From Sipunculus nudus (Eukaryota; Annelida; Sipuncula; Golfingiida; Sipunculidae), in NCBI GenBank assembly GCA_026874595.1, contig CM049322.1:8818400-8882399 (forward strand): 64,000 nt of DNA, given 5' to 3'. The notes beneath the pieces were generated by a model that was not told the origin of the DNA, did not search any database, and saw nothing but the letters and a program-made list of their open reading frames with translations. Positions 35,201-49,150 of this stretch are shown in pieces. The position numbers and the translations under genes are program-made. The first letter of the stretch is position 1; each line of letters starts with the position of its first letter.

Positions 35201-38200
35201 GTATCACAATCTTATCTGACCACAGAGTTTATCTTGAAATGCAGCAGATAAAGTCAGAAGTTGGGTTAAATTGGGTTAAATGTACCCGGTAGACATTGAA
35301 TACTCTGTCTCTTCTTAATAAGACTCTTTAAGGGGCTTAGGGCTGATTAATTTATTACATACTGCTACAAATTGGATTTCAGAAGAAACTTGTAATTTTG
35401 AATAAATCTGGTGATTTTCATATTGATTATACTTTAATCTATATTTTATAATTGGTGCGGGCACAATATTGTTGACTTGTCATGCAAGTCCTAGGTGTCT
35501 ATGCTTCTGTAATGTCTGCTTCTTGGTTGTGTTTGTATTGCCATGTGTGTATTTTGTGTGTGCGTGTGTGTGTGTGTGTGGGGGGGGGGGGGTCCTTTTC
35601 TATATTTCACCATAAATGCTGAGAAATTTGATATGTTTTTCATGAAAGGGTCTAGCCTTTCACCATCTATCAGAAACTATAAAAATGAAAACAGCTCATG
35701 TGAAGTCGAGAAAAACCCTGCTTTTAAGGAAGACAGACCGGAAACTGAACTAAAATTAAGACATTTCTGACAGACAAACAATGTATGCCTGTATACTCTG
35801 TGAGATATCTAATCTGTTACTACTGAACACCTGCACATTTTGATCTTATCTTTCGATATTACAGATAGTTTAAGTCTACAGACCCTGATAAATCTCACCT
35901 CTCCTCAGTTGAGATTTGAACTTTTCATTTGCATCCTGTTTTCTACCCAATGACCACAGAAATCCATGTAGAAATCAGCTAATTTAACTACAGGAGCTTT
36001 TGTGTGTCAAACTGTTTATGATTCCTTCAAGGCAGACAGGTGACAATTTAATACTTGAAAATATGTTTGGAATGCTTATTTTCCAACCAAGAGTGTCACT
36101 CAAATAAAGCGCACACCTTCCCAAGGGAAAACAAAACATAACCCCTCTTTCTGAATAAAGACCAAAACATACACGTCTTTCAGTTTAAGAATTTTATTGA
36201 GTCTTCTTTATCTCATGTACTATCCTTTTTACAAAGTTTCATTAATGATTTTTTCAAATCAGGTCATACTTTTTGTGTAATCCTGCTGACAAAAAGACAA
36301 GTAAACAAACGAACGTGGCTGAAAACATAACCTCCTTGGCAGGAATAATATGTGGATGAAAGATGACGCTGCTTCAAAGAAGACAACAATGCACATTTCG
36401 TTCAACAGACCACACAGGCACAAACCACTTAAAAAATATTTCACAGACAACAAATATCTAATCACTGAAATTAGTAACTTACCACAGATGCTTAAAAAAA
36501 TTGATATTTGATTAACAGCTGGTTACTCAGAAGAGGAAGCTCATAATCACTGCCCTTGAGAAAATAAGCTGCCAATTCATTAGGAACCACAAAGTTACCT
36601 TATTAAAATATTTTGTTTTGACATATCTATATAAAATATATATAGCAGATCATATTCACTTCTTCAAAATAATTGTTCTCCACTGCCCTACTGCTTTCAA
36701 GCCTTAGTGTCTCAGCTTTGGACTGCAGCTTGTTTACGATCTTTTTTTAGGACAACCCCAGGTTTAGCATTATCTGTTATCCTGGGGCACATATTTCAAG
36801 GAGGCTGAGGTCGCCATGGCAACCTCATCTCCATCATCTGCTTGGAATGTTGAAGAGAGCAGGATTTCCTGCAGGGTCACCCTGGATAGCCTCTTATTGG
36901 TTGATAACCAGACTGTTGATGGTCACATGACTAGACTGATGGGTATGCAAATGAGCTTTGCATTGATTGATCATAGAGCAGAGAGACTGTGTTATAAACC
37001 AGTAAGACCAGATGAGGTGCATGCCAGGAAGACACAGGGATTCCTGCATAGAAAGCCAGCCGGCCCACGTACAGGAACTAGACAAACAGGCCAGCCCTGT
37101 CAATATCATGAAAAACAGCAATTTTTCTTCTTCTGAAGGACAGTTTTAACCCAATATCTCGTAGATGGCACTGACTACAGAATGAAAGTGAATATAACCA
37201 TATGATTACAGCCAATCTGTTTTTTCCTTTATTGACAGGTTTATGATTCAGGCCTGGAAATGACACTGGCTACTGAATGAGGATGTGAAAAATCAGATGA
37301 TATTGGCTTTTTTCAGTTAAAGATCCAGGCCAGTAGATGAAGGCAGATAGTGTATCAGGATGACATTAAGCATATGAAGATATTTTTTTTTATTTATATA
37401 CAAATATATATGTTGGAATATTGGTCTACGGATGGTACTATATATACCATAACCACATTTTATCAAGCAAGTCTTTCCATACCCAGGAACGTGCCACGCT
37501 TGCAGGGGAAGTTGTTTCACTTTCAGTGTCAGTTGTGTGGAACAAGTGCACCACTGACTTCGTTTTACCCACTATCAATATTTTCAGATTGTAAAGGCTG
37601 TGACACTTTCATTTTTTTCCTTTTTTGTCTTGGACAAGTAAAATTGTATGAACTGTCCAAACAGGGATTTTATTAAATGCCAAGAATTCTGGCAAGTGGT
37701 GATCTTTACTGGTTTTCTTGCTCTTTGTCTCATAATTATGATCCTATCTGTTTTTGTAAGAACTGTGTTATAATTATCCCAACCAATAAACTAGTGTTGA
37801 CAGGATATATATATATATAGGTATTAAACAGCATGGGCTATAATGAACTTTCAATCTCTCCAAAGTCCATGTTCTGTCAGGGCTTTCAGGAACACGGGGG
37901 TAAGCTCCTCTGATGCTCAAAATCTCTTTTGGACGCTCAGTTCTAAGGGTACAAGTGTCCCATTCATGACCATTACTGGCTGCATTGAACAAACCCGTTG
38001 GTGGTGTAAACACTGATAACTGAGGCTTACATTTTGCCGTAAGCATATATTCATATAATGAAACAATTTCTTATCATTTAATTATATGATAAATACATAA
38101 AATACAAAAAAGATTCAATTTAAAAAAAAAACCTCCAAATTGGACACATATTATCTCCCCTTTGGGCACTCTAAATTCAGATGGGGACTCCCCAAAATTT

Positions 38201-39529
38201 ATGCCTGAGCGTCCCAGACTCTTCAATTTTCTTCCTAAAGAAAGCCATGTTCTGTGCACGAAAATCCAAACACAAATTTTCTCTTCTACAATATCACTGA
38301 ATCACAAATCATTTGAGACACTTTTTTTTAAATATTTAAACCAAAGGACATAGATATAGCAAAGTAATGAGAAAAAACATGAAAATCTCTTCCTAGACTG
38401 AATTTTCAAAATTTGGTATCCGTTATATATTTGCTGCTTCCTCACTGGTACTCGTAAACGTTGTATACTTTGATACTGAACAAGATCCAGAGCCAAATAT
38501 TACAACAGAAATTGAATTACATACAGTATTGTTTTTGGTTCTCTCCTGCTTTGGATTGTACAAGCTAACAAATTGTGCAAACCAAGTCATTTCCTGAATC
38601 TGTTCATCTCGTGAGTTGCTTGACTATACACAGCCCTCACATAAAACATTTTCTAATACCAGTCATTTACAGGCCTGCATTCCTGAGAATATACATTTCT
38701 AGTAATGATATATATATTCTTTTAGATATGCCTACTTTTATCATACATATATGTCAACCTAGATATATATGTCCCCTACACGACCATACACAAGTACCAC
38801 ACATGAACCCAGTGATAGCAATATCTGTATTTGTTCTCTTATCAAATTCATACTCATTCTAGTTATCTTGACTTCTCAAAATCCAACTACTCCCAAGTCA
38901 AAGAGACCTGCAACATGCATTTATATATGTAACAATTACGTTACATAATTGTTGAAGACAACCATTCAAGAAGAGCACCAATGTTACAAATTCTTCGGTT
39001 TCTTCATCTGATACAAGTGTTGTATCGCATAAAACCTGCATATTTCTTTGACTAATGGGACTTGAATTTGTATATGAACGGACACATGCTTGGTGAACTA
39101 GATAATGGCCATTGAGGTGCGTGAAGAAGTTGAGGGCAGAGCCACCTGCCTTGTTCAGGTATATGTCTACCTGTACACCTGTCCGTTATTGCCACCGTCA
39201 GGTATCACGAACTGACAGCTGTGGAACAAGCCTCAGTGCAGCGAGGGTGTTCATTCTCATACTAAACAAAACCATAGTAATAGGAGTCAGTTCCCATTTC
39301 ATAATCAATCATCAATTTAAAAAAGCAAATGGAAAAAGCATCTGATTTATAATCTATTACACCTTAGTTCAGACAAACTATCAGACCAACTGTCCGTCTG
39401 CATAACCTTGATACAATTGGCCGAGACCAGGAGAATTTTCACAGAAATTCAAAAGCTGTATTAGCCATAATTGTGATCTAAAACTGTCCACTTATTCCCC
39501 AGCTCACAACAAAATCAATGAGGTGTCAC
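32275..39529. other. Upstream region, no gene seen
   Basis: No exon was recognised. It has a G run (33996-34008), a TG-rich stretch at 34244-34305, and a (TG)n plus G13 tract at 35550-35592. An ATG in a good start context (GTCGCCATGG at 36810-36819) opens a 106-codon frame to 37136 with no recognised relative. Confidence 0.45.
35550..35592 (+). repeat. (TG)n followed by a G run
   Basis: TG dinucleotides with one C interruption pass directly into 13-14 G. Confidence 0.9.
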
Positions 39530-39756
39530 TAGAGCAGTAAACCCCTCACTTAAAGACCACCTCCGTTAAGGGGCCACCTCAAGATAACGACCACCTTCTC
39601 ACGTAAGGGGCCACCTCAAAATAACCACCTCCTTCTCATGGTCCCAATTCTTTTTTGCTCTTTATACCAGACCTCCCTTAGATGACCACCTCAAAAATGC
39701 AACTACTTTATCAAGCTCCAGTCGGGTGGTCACAAATTTAGAGATTTTACTGTACT
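39530..39756 (+). repeat. GACCACCT-type dispersed repeat, longest copy
   Basis: It contains CCTCACTTAAAGACCACCTC, GGGGCCACCTCAA.ATAACGA twice, GGTCCCAATTCTTTTTTGC, TTAGATGACCACCTCAAAAA and a TTTTACTGTAC end. Same order of phrases as 3074-3232. Confidence 0.6.
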
Positions 39757-39861
39757 TTGTTTATCCTACAGCTAATTCATACAGAGGACGGGAAGGTAAC
39801 TTCTGTAACAGGGTTCAGCAATGAGGCATGGAATATTACAATTTAGGAATCCATCTATAGG

Positions 39862-40045
39862 GATTTTGCTTGTTCCTGCTCTTACCACACTCAGTTTGCT
39901 CCAGATCTTACCATGTACACTCTCACAACTTGTTTCTGCTCTTTCTACACACACTCCCACAACTTGTTGCTGCTCTAACCACCACCTATCACAGCCTCCT
40001 CCTGCTCTAACCATACACTTTTCCTGCTCTAAACACCCTGCAGCA
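39862..40045 (+). repeat. Degenerate tandem of CCTGCTCTAACCA phrases
   Basis: The phrase (T)CCTGCTCT(A)ACCA recurs about six times with CACTCCCACAACTTGTT spacers of irregular length. It opens an 80-codon frame on the minus strand that is an artefact of the repeat. Confidence 0.6.
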
Positions 40046-40187
40046 GATTATGGCTAATATTGAATATTTCCACCTTTTATATTACAGCTGTCGGGTTTAC
40101 TGTCGGTCCCGTGAGCCCTGTGAAATGCCATGTGAGCCTAGCATTAATAGAAAATTCCAGCTACAAAAGCAATTAGGATCCTCTGAG

Positions 40188-40323
40188 CCATTATTTAATC
40201 CAGTATTTTGCCCCACATTTTGTCCAATCAATGTCTATTAACCCATAACCAGGTGCCATTATTTAATCCAGTATTGTGCCCCACATTTTGTCCAATCAAT
40301 GTCTATTAACCCATAACCAGGTC
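40188..40323 (+). repeat. 68-bp tandem duplication
   Basis: Two adjacent near-identical units starting at TTATTTAATCCAGTATT (40191 and 40259) and ending CATAACCAGGT. Very few differences, so a recent event. Confidence 0.9.
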
Positions 40324-42059
40324 CCACTAAATGGGCAGGGTAAGGAACCTTTCGTCTGGGTTATTGTAAATAACGTTTAAGTTCAATCCTAGCAAAACAA
40401 GATAATTTGCTGTATTCTTCTCCAAGCATGCACCGCTGAATGTCTTAAGTTGATTGGCAGCCATCCATGCATTAACTGTTTAACAATACCACAATATGTA
40501 TACGACAGAATGATACTTGACAAAGAATGCTCTTGTGATTTTCTTGCTGTAATAAATAATGTTACACACTTTGTACACCTCCTATGACAATACCAGATAT
40601 AATAACATAAATTTGGTTCCGAAAAAACTTTGCTAACATTCTCTAACTCATTATTAGGCAAGATATCATATACTGTAAAGTATATAAATATAAATTTATG
40701 AATGTGCACTGATAGTATTTTCCTGGTTCATTTGTCAGCTATGAATATTAAAGGTCAATATACCTGAACAGGAATTGTGAGCTATATGAGTACTACAAGT
40801 TGACATTACTGCAAACTCTGTAAATACAACATCAATACAGAAAATCTAAAATAGAAATTTTAATAATGCAGAAAATTAATTTACCTTCACTATAATTTAA
40901 TACATTTCTCCATTAAATTAATATTAATAAAGAACAGAGTTGAGACAATGGATAGAATAATGGATGCATTTTATTGCGCCCCCTATAGTTTAAAATTGTA
41001 ATCAATCCTTTGCCTTAACAGGAATTGTCAGCCAGAAATATAAGTAAAATATCTAGTTGACACTGCACAATCATGTTCCCCTAATTAACTAACCATGACT
41101 ATTAGTTCATGAAGCAGAAACTTTATTTGTTGAAATTGTTTGCATTACAGTATTTGTATGACATTATAAAAGACATTTTTTCATAGGAAAATATAGGAGT
41201 ATACAGGAAATATAGAAGTCTTGGAAGCCCTGAGAGATCATTAAGAATTAATGGGTACCAGTGGTTACGACTGGAAACAAATTTTGCAATGTGGATGGAT
41301 TAAAACCTTTGGTGCTCCTGTTGTATGCTCGTGGGAAGTAGAGAAAATCTGCAAGAGTGGACAGTCCAGAAAAAACAGGGTAGGAGCATGGATCAAAAAT
41401 CATCACTGACATCAGACTATAAATGCAACCCTTTATTACCATATGTGTTTGACTCACAGCCATCTGGGGTCTATGTCAGTACAGCAGGAGGACCCAAGAA
41501 GTGTATGTGGGATTGTGTGATCGAGGCAGCACCATCTCCAGTGATGGCCCCAGGTTTTACGATTATGGGACTCCAGAAGGTCCTTGATCTGTGTCTGATA
41601 TGATTTGATGGGAGGAGGGTCAGAAGGCCTGACTGTGACCCCTGGAGGTCACTAACAGTGCACCTGTCCATGGTAGCTTCTGGTTGACCTCTCAGGCCTG
41701 ACAGATGACCCTGTCAAGTATAAATACAATTCTCCAGCCCAGGAATGACTGCAGCTACAGGGCTGGTTGACTGACAAGACAGTGGTGAGGCTGCACACCC
41801 AGCTTGAGGCAATGAATAATTCCACAAACATGTTGACAGCCACGGTCTTCAGCAAACCTGGCATTATTATATATGTCTGCCATCATCCAACAACTGTATG
41901 GAAACCTTCTTATTTAGGTCACAACCTTGAAAATTAGGATCAGTATCCATTGAATAGATATTTTGCACATGGGACTTCAATCAGTCATTAGATTAGATGT
42001 GGTGATAACATCTGTTTTCTCAGATAACTGAATTACTATTCATTGTCTAAAATATCTAA

Positions 42060-42435
42060 CTGGACAGGGGTTCCCCATCTCATGACGACCCAACAACTGC
42101 GACCACCCGAACAACTACGACCACTTTTCTTGGTCCCAAATATATGATCTTTTTGCACAAAACATGATCTTGTATTACACGAAAACCGAGCTCATCCAGC
42201 TAACTATATTTTAAACCCCTTTGTCTGATGAGGCTTGGCTAATATACCATGCTTATGAAATTGTTTCACTCCATTAAAGACAAATTGACACCCATGTGCA
42301 CATGACATTGCATGAAACTTAAAAATTTAAATACAAACCCACTGAATTTCACAGTTACAACCACCCCAAAATTACGACCACTTTGGTTAGTTCCCAGGGT
42401 TGTTGTAATTGTGGGTTCCACTTTGCTGGTTTTGT
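42060..42435 (+). repeat. GACCAC-type repeat split by another repeat
   Basis: The left part (42060-42160: ACGACCCAACAACTGCGACC, ACTACGACCACTTTTCTTGG) and right part (42346-42435: CAACCACCCCAAAATTACGA, CACTTTGGTTAG, TGGGTTCCACTTTG) read as one unit interrupted by the 140-bp repeat described at 42203-42345. Confidence 0.5.
42203..42345 (+). repeat. Dispersed repeat H, copy 1
   Basis: About 140 bp, CTATATTTTAAACCCCTTTG to AAACCCACTGA, nearly identical to 43980-44116. It sits inside a GACCAC-type repeat. Confidence 0.85.
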
Positions 42436-42954
42436 TCCATTTCAGGTAATAAGAGAACATTAACATCAACTAACTCACATTCTTAATTTCATTATTTTCT
42501 TCAAGAATCTGAAAGTTATAAACATGAACTATGCCTGAAATATGAAAAATATGTGGACAGGTGCTGGTAAAAATATTTATAAAATTCATGTCAGTTTCTC
42601 ATGTTGTTCAAAAGTTAATTAATGTATCCCCAGGAGTACTTACAAAACAACAAGTTGAAAGCCTGTCCTGCAACCAGTTCATGACTTGAAGCAGCTTGTA
42701 AACAAGAAACAGATCTATGGCTGGTAACCAGATCAGAAACAGAGTTGCGCCAGAAGAGACACTGTATATATGTGTGTAAATGTCTCTGTAAATATGCATA
42801 AATTCTGTTACAACAGTAAACCTTTCTGTAGAACCACAACAGATTTTTAATCTTCCCTCATCATATAGTTGAGTCAAACCAAAAGTGAAACACTGGTAGT
42901 ATATTTGACTAGAAATCTGCCTTCTACAGAAAGACCATTAATAATAATTAGGTA

Positions 42955-43095
42955 TTTTGGCTAATGAGACCACTCTTGAGTGAACCAAAGCATTAACAAT
43001 CCTAATAATTGACCTCCCTAATAAGACCACCTGTGAATGAAGACCACTTTTGGCTAGTCCCATGGGTGGTCTTATAACGCAGGTTTCACTGTACC
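42955..43095 (+). repeat. GACCAC-type repeat, degenerate copy
   Basis: Contains GAGACCACTCTTGAGTGAAC, AATAAGACCACCTGTGAATG, GACCACTTTTGGCTAGTCCC and a TTTCACTGTAC end. Confidence 0.5.
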
Positions 43096-43979
43096 TCATT
43101 TACACTGTATCCCTTACAAAGTTTAAAGGAACAAACCCAAGTCAAGGACCAGTCCTGTGATATCTCCATAAACACCAAAAAGATGTAAACTGAAACCCTG
43201 TGTCCTCCGTGTACTCACAGCAGTAATAATATAACGGTCAAAATTCCTATTTAATCCACATAAAGTTGATGATGAAGTGGTAAGAACAGCATGATCTAGT
43301 TCAAGGTTTTGTGAGCCTCCGAATCATGAGGAAACAGACCTACATCTTGTCCGCAAGAGACTGAACTTGAGTACACAGAGGAGCATTCAACAAATATATT
43401 TCACTTACACAACCAGCAACTCTTATAAATCTCCGCTTGAGTAAACTAGACGGTGGTAACATGAAACTGAACAGCATGTTTAAAGGGCCATTAACATGAG
43501 GTAAAGTAATAAAACGACGAGAAAACCACAGCAACCCATCTGCTGGCCATTATATTGCCTGTTAACTGCTTCGTCTACTCTTTTAACACATAAACACATT
43601 TAAAATTTATTTCAGAAAAGCATATAACAAGTTTCAAATAATGAAAATACGGCTGAAACAGGCAATGCCAATTAAGACAGCTTTTTTCTCATCAAAGTTG
43701 TGGGCAACTGTCCTGTGGGTAATTGTTTTGTGAGCAATAGAATTGTGGGTCAATTGTCTGTACACTGTGGTCTGCATGAGAGACTTCTTATTATGGGTTT
43801 ACCAGCTTGGTCCTCCCTGGTCCACTATAATAACCCTAGTGGCTTAGAGGAATTTCATCCCCTGAGTGCCAATCATGTGAAATAATGGTTGCCTAATTGT
43901 CTATCCTGTGGATCCTCCATACACCAATTACACAGCACATCCATGGAAATGGTGGCATGTTGGACAAGAGGGGCATGCC

Positions 43980-44116
43980 ACTATATTTTAAACCCCTTTG
44001 TCTGATGAGGCTTGGCTAATACCATGCTTATGAAATTGTTTCACTCCATTAAAGACAAATTGACATCCAAGTGCACTTGACATGGCATGAAATTTAAGTT
44101 TATATACAAACCCACT
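43980..44116 (+). repeat. Dispersed repeat H, copy 2
   Basis: Direct copy of 42203-42345 at a distance of about 1.78 kb, with a handful of substitutions and small gaps (GGCTAATACCATGC against GGCTAATATACCATGC). Confidence 0.85.
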
Positions 44117-47100
44117 GACTCTGTTTTCTATATTTTACCTGGCTGTTAAAGGCTACATAATGGTGTGTTCTAACCCCCCCTCCCCCCACCACTCAAACAT
44201 ACATACAGTAACACATGCACATATTTCCAATGTTTTAATGTTTTATCTGACTTTAAACGATCAAAAATGGTGTATTCTAACATCCCCTACAAACTTGGCA
44301 AAAATGTGCATGTTCTCTACTGAATCAAATGCCTTCCACAGTTCTATGACCTGACAAATGAAATATCACTGCATATCCCTGGACCAATGACTACATTAAA
44401 TGTCCTCTCCTGCTTAAATGACTACCAAAGTAAACGTATATCTTCTAATCCTGACTCCTTTCCAACAGTCACACAGACACGCTCTGTATCAAATGCCTAT
44501 TGGGGTTCTAAGGACATTAAAGACAAGACCCTTAAGTTTTGAACTCTAGCAAAAACATGAACTACTGCGTCAAAGGCCTTCCCTGGTTCTAACAATGATG
44601 TGACACACATCTCATGACCTATATACTCATTTCCTGCATCTCAAGTCTAGGTCAGCCGGTGACAGGAAACACTGGCTGCACATATTTACGCATCACTGAA
44701 TGAATTTACAACAAAGTACCAGAACAAAGTAACCCATTCTAATGACCTTGAGTGAGGTCAGTCTGATCTGTAGATTCAACGAGGAGGACATTTTTCAATC
44801 CCTGCTGCTGAAAGTGAAACTCTTCCCCCCCCCCCCCCCCATTTATGATTTATCAGAAACATGTCTTGCCAATGGTGCTACAGAGCCAGTGATAATGATA
44901 CAGGAAGCAAATAAAATAAAATAAAGTGTAAATGATAATCAAGAATTTTGGATTCCCAGAATTATATAAATAGAAAAATGATGTAAAAGGTTCCCAGATG
45001 TTGAAGATTATGAACCCCATTTGTGAGAGACAAGGGGGTTAATAATAATAATAGCCTTCTGATTTGAAGAAAATAATGTCAAATTCATGAAATGTCAGTA
45101 GCATTAATTATGCCAAGAAAACTAGGAAGTATAAAACACTTATCAGTTTACATGAGTGATTCTTCTAAGTTTACATAACGTTACCTTCGTGTGTGTAAAT
45201 ATATACCTGTACTCTTATAAGGCGGTCAATATGATGAATTGCGAGACGGGCAACAGGGTGCAAGTCAACATGACATGGTTCTGTGTCAATATATAATGGC
45301 CCCTGCCCTGCAGCTGTTGAATTTTGTGTCAAAGGAATCTAATAACAACAGAACAGCCAAGGTGACCGCTTTATCATAATCAATATTTGCCTGCCTTACC
45401 TGCCTTACACCGTTCATCGATAGTTTATTAGACGATAAAATGTGAATACAGCTACATCTTCCCCTCCTGCTCTGTGGAGGCTGAGATTTTACATCTGTTT
45501 AACACCATGTGAGATTATACTAACAAAGATATTACAATGCTAACACGGCAGCACTCTGACACTTAGTATTTTTGTCAATCCTGCCTAAGACCCTGATCTC
45601 TAACTGCAGTTCAGTTGGAAGTTCATTTCCGAGAACTATTTTTAGGTCCTGATTATTTCTTATGATGCGTATTATTGTAAACCATTAAAAGGGATGCACT
45701 TGATACTTCAGGGTTCCTAACAACTGTTTTTCATGTATTATTCAATCTGCCAGTGGTAATGGCAGCATTCATCCCCATTTGTGTGTGTTTGTGTGCTTGT
45801 TCACAACATAACTCATGCAATTATGAACAGAATCTAATGAAATTCTCAGGCCATTTTGGAATGGGCCTAGATGAAGAATTGATAAGATTTCGGTGTGGAT
45901 TTGGCACATGAAAGAAAAGTTAATGAACAGTTTAGTTTGCCCTACCACCATTTTTTTTATAAATTAATTATACTTGCATCTTGCAAGTAGTGAACTGTGC
46001 AAGTCATGCCATGAATTAATTTAGATTCAGGGCCACGAGAAAAAAACATGTCTCCTTGAGCTTCATTCACTGGTTAACTTCCTACACTAAGAACATCCTG
46101 GATGTCTGATCACGAAATATGTGTGTGACTTTGATATGCCTGCGTAATACAAGGACAGTGAAAAAATGAGGTTATCAAACGTGACCGACTTCAGGCAAAG
46201 CTCAGCCTTTCTGGTTATCGAGAAGTCCTGGCCAGGAAACGGGAGTGGTCATTATTTGCATTGCTATACAAGCCACATAATTAGCATATCAAGCTTGTAA
46301 ATTTCATGTAAACCAAAATGATGACCACCATTAATTTTTTTTTCATTTTTTTCAATTGTGAATGTGCTGTATTCTCATGTTCCCTGAGACAAGTTTGGTC
46401 AGTATATGCCATCAGAGAAGCATTTGTAGCACACCAACAATAACAATGACCCATCTCTATGGAGGCATGACCTCCATCCTATCTACTGCAAGCACTGGTC
46501 AGTGCACCAGCAGGCCACTCCCCACCTACACTGACCACTGACCCCTCAAGACTGGAGGACAGTGTGGTCAATAAGTTGACCTAATTCTGTGTCCTGACTG
46601 ACCCCTCTGTCCTGTCTGGTCAATACACTGCTGCTCCTAATCTATGTTCTGTCCTAACACATGGATTAGTTTGATTCCATGGTAAACTGGAAATCTGCAT
46701 TATAAGGAATGCAAGCCTCCGCCATCTTGGGGGATCCTATTATGGGATGCTGATCATCATGCTCCAAAACTGTTTGCATTCACTCCCATTCCTGAATATT
46801 TCCAATCATGATTGTGGGAGTTATTTAGTTAATTAACACAAACACACAAACAGGGATGATTGCATGTACCTCATGGTGGAGGAAATTATAATCATGCTGA
46901 ATTTTAACCTTGTAATTTAATAATTCCTTTTTTTTAAGGACTGGTATGTGGTTGGAGGCACTGTACGTTGAATGAGGGTGATGAAAACCACACATTTAAA
47001 ATGATATTTATTATGAAGACTTTTCTGTAAGATTTTATATGCATGGAGCCATGAATCATCCAGTAGTTCCAACCTTTGTTAATATTAAAACTGTATTTTC

Positions 47101-49150
47101 TGCTGTTTTATTACAGTTATCAGGGGCAGATCCAGTATTTTCATATATTTCATATCATAACAAGAGCACCACAAAATGTTTATAATACACCCGTCTTATG
47201 TCTTGTGACATCTGACCTCAGTAAATATGTGTGAATTCTGCTGAGAATTGAATTCAGGTGAGAAATTGTATAGTATAATATTGATACAGAGTTTCATGAA
47301 AATCCATATGAAGTTACCATGGTGGCATCTAAATCTGGTGACCTCATATCTCATTTTAAAATATGCCTGGATTTTGCTGGAAATCGAACTAAGGCGAGAT
47401 ATTTCTCTTTCACTGATTTATTTGGGCAAGTAAAAGCTGGATGTTACTCGCCCAGCAGAGCAAGAACTTTCAAAAGTTAATGTCAAGCCCTGCTATGGTT
47501 ACACCCTAAATATAACAGTACTTGGACTGAACTCTAGTGTCAGTGATAATCAAATGCTGGTTATATACATATTTGGACTGATCTTGTACACTTTTAGAAG
47601 GATGTCTAACCAATGGAACGCTTCTCATGATGACTAAGGCCATCTGAGCTTAGAAGTCAACTTACAATGACTTTGAAGGACTCTTAGATCAACCAAGAAA
47701 TTAAATGAATCATAATGACATGGCAAAAATGTTAATATTCCAGTGGAAATTTGAATGTAAAATTGTAGTTCACAAATTCTTACTATATATGATATTATTC
47801 AAATTAATTAATATCATATTTTAAGTAATGTTCAATAAACGTATGTTTATATTCTTAAACAAGTTATAATCAAAATTTAATCAAAATTTAATTTGTTCAT
47901 TGTAACCTGATGTTATAATATGAACAAATAAAAATGCTGGATAAAAATAACTGGGATTATATGATAAACAGACCTGTGTGCGACTTCAAACAATCCAATA
48001 ATGCAAGTCATCCTTGCACTAGTAGACCTGGCGTTTATGACATATAACATGAATTGCTACCATTTAACCAATATTATTAAAACAAGCAAATACAAAACAT
48101 AGATAAATCACATACAGTTCATGAGGCAATTAAGCATTTACTGTATGTAATAACCATTAAATCTTTACCCAATGAAAAAATTAATTCCACAGTGTCAAGT
48201 GAGCGTTCCTTTTCACGTTGCCAGTATAATTCCTGCACCAGTAGTTATTAATATGATCTCAATGTAATTCAAAACTATATTTTCATCCTATTTAATATCA
48301 TTTTTAAATTATATTGGTTAACATCTGAAATGTTTGAAAGTCATTTAAAATATATTACTACATAATAGCTTTCATGTCAATCTGATTAATCAATTCAAAA
48401 AGTCCAAAAGTACCAACATAAAAATATTTGCCAAAGTAATTGATTACAATAATTGCTAATTGGTCTTACTTTAGGATATTAATAAACCAGCAACATAAGC
48501 TTCATTAACAGCTGCATTGCTAACACTTTTGAAAATAAAAGACACATTAACACGCCATCAATTAATAGTCAAGTCAAAGCCATTAATTAACAAAGTCACA
48601 TCAACCAGAAACGATAACTTCCAGGGGTTACACATTGTGTTCACACCAATGCAAATTAAGCTAACATAAATTACACATCAAACAGACTGTTATTATATAT
48701 CACGATCTTGTAAACTACAGGTGCGTTGAAGCATAAAGGGTTAGTTCACATGACTAACACCGCTTGTTGTATTTTCAATTTGTACCGAGTTGTTGCTTGT
48801 CTACTATGTTCATCATCTATCAATTATCACAACGGACTCATACATAACAGACTAAAGTGTAAATTGAAAAATGTCAGATGTTTAAATATAATTTTTTTTC
48901 AATAAATATATTTATATATATATACTCATCGTGCTAATTTACTCAGTATGTACCTGTGCCAGTGACCTTCTGACTTTTCAACTCAAATCACACCTGCGTT
49001 TCAAGTTATGTATGTAGTAAATGAAATATGCACATTAAATAGTCTGTAACCAATTACATTCACAAGTGTACAATTTTACAAATGACTTTACACCAAAACT
49101 GGGCTTTTTTGGGGTTAAATTATTCAGTTTTTTTTCCATAGTTTTCTTAT
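44117..49150. other. Upstream region, no gene seen
   Basis: No exon was recognised. It has a C run of 16 at 44825-44840, a family F-like stretch at 45770-45955 (TTTGTGTGTGTTTGTGTGCT, ACATAACTCATGCAATTATG, GAAATTCTCAGGCCATTTTG, GATTTCGGTGTGGATTTGGC), a CCTCCGCCATCTTGGGGGAT line at 46717-46736 and plain AT-rich DNA from 47700 to 48950. Confidence 0.45.
45770..45955 (+). repeat. Dispersed repeat family F2, copy 1
   Basis: Shares with 57712-57992 the ordered phrases GTGTGTTTGTG, TTGTTCACAA.ATAACTCA, ATGAACAGAATCT.ATGAAA.T, TCAGG.CA.TT and GATTTCGGTGTG.AT. Related at lower level to 56525-56640. Confidence 0.55.

Noticed and set aside
39772-40014. 80-codon minus-strand frame
   Set aside because: Made by the CCTGCTCTAACCA tandem repeat.
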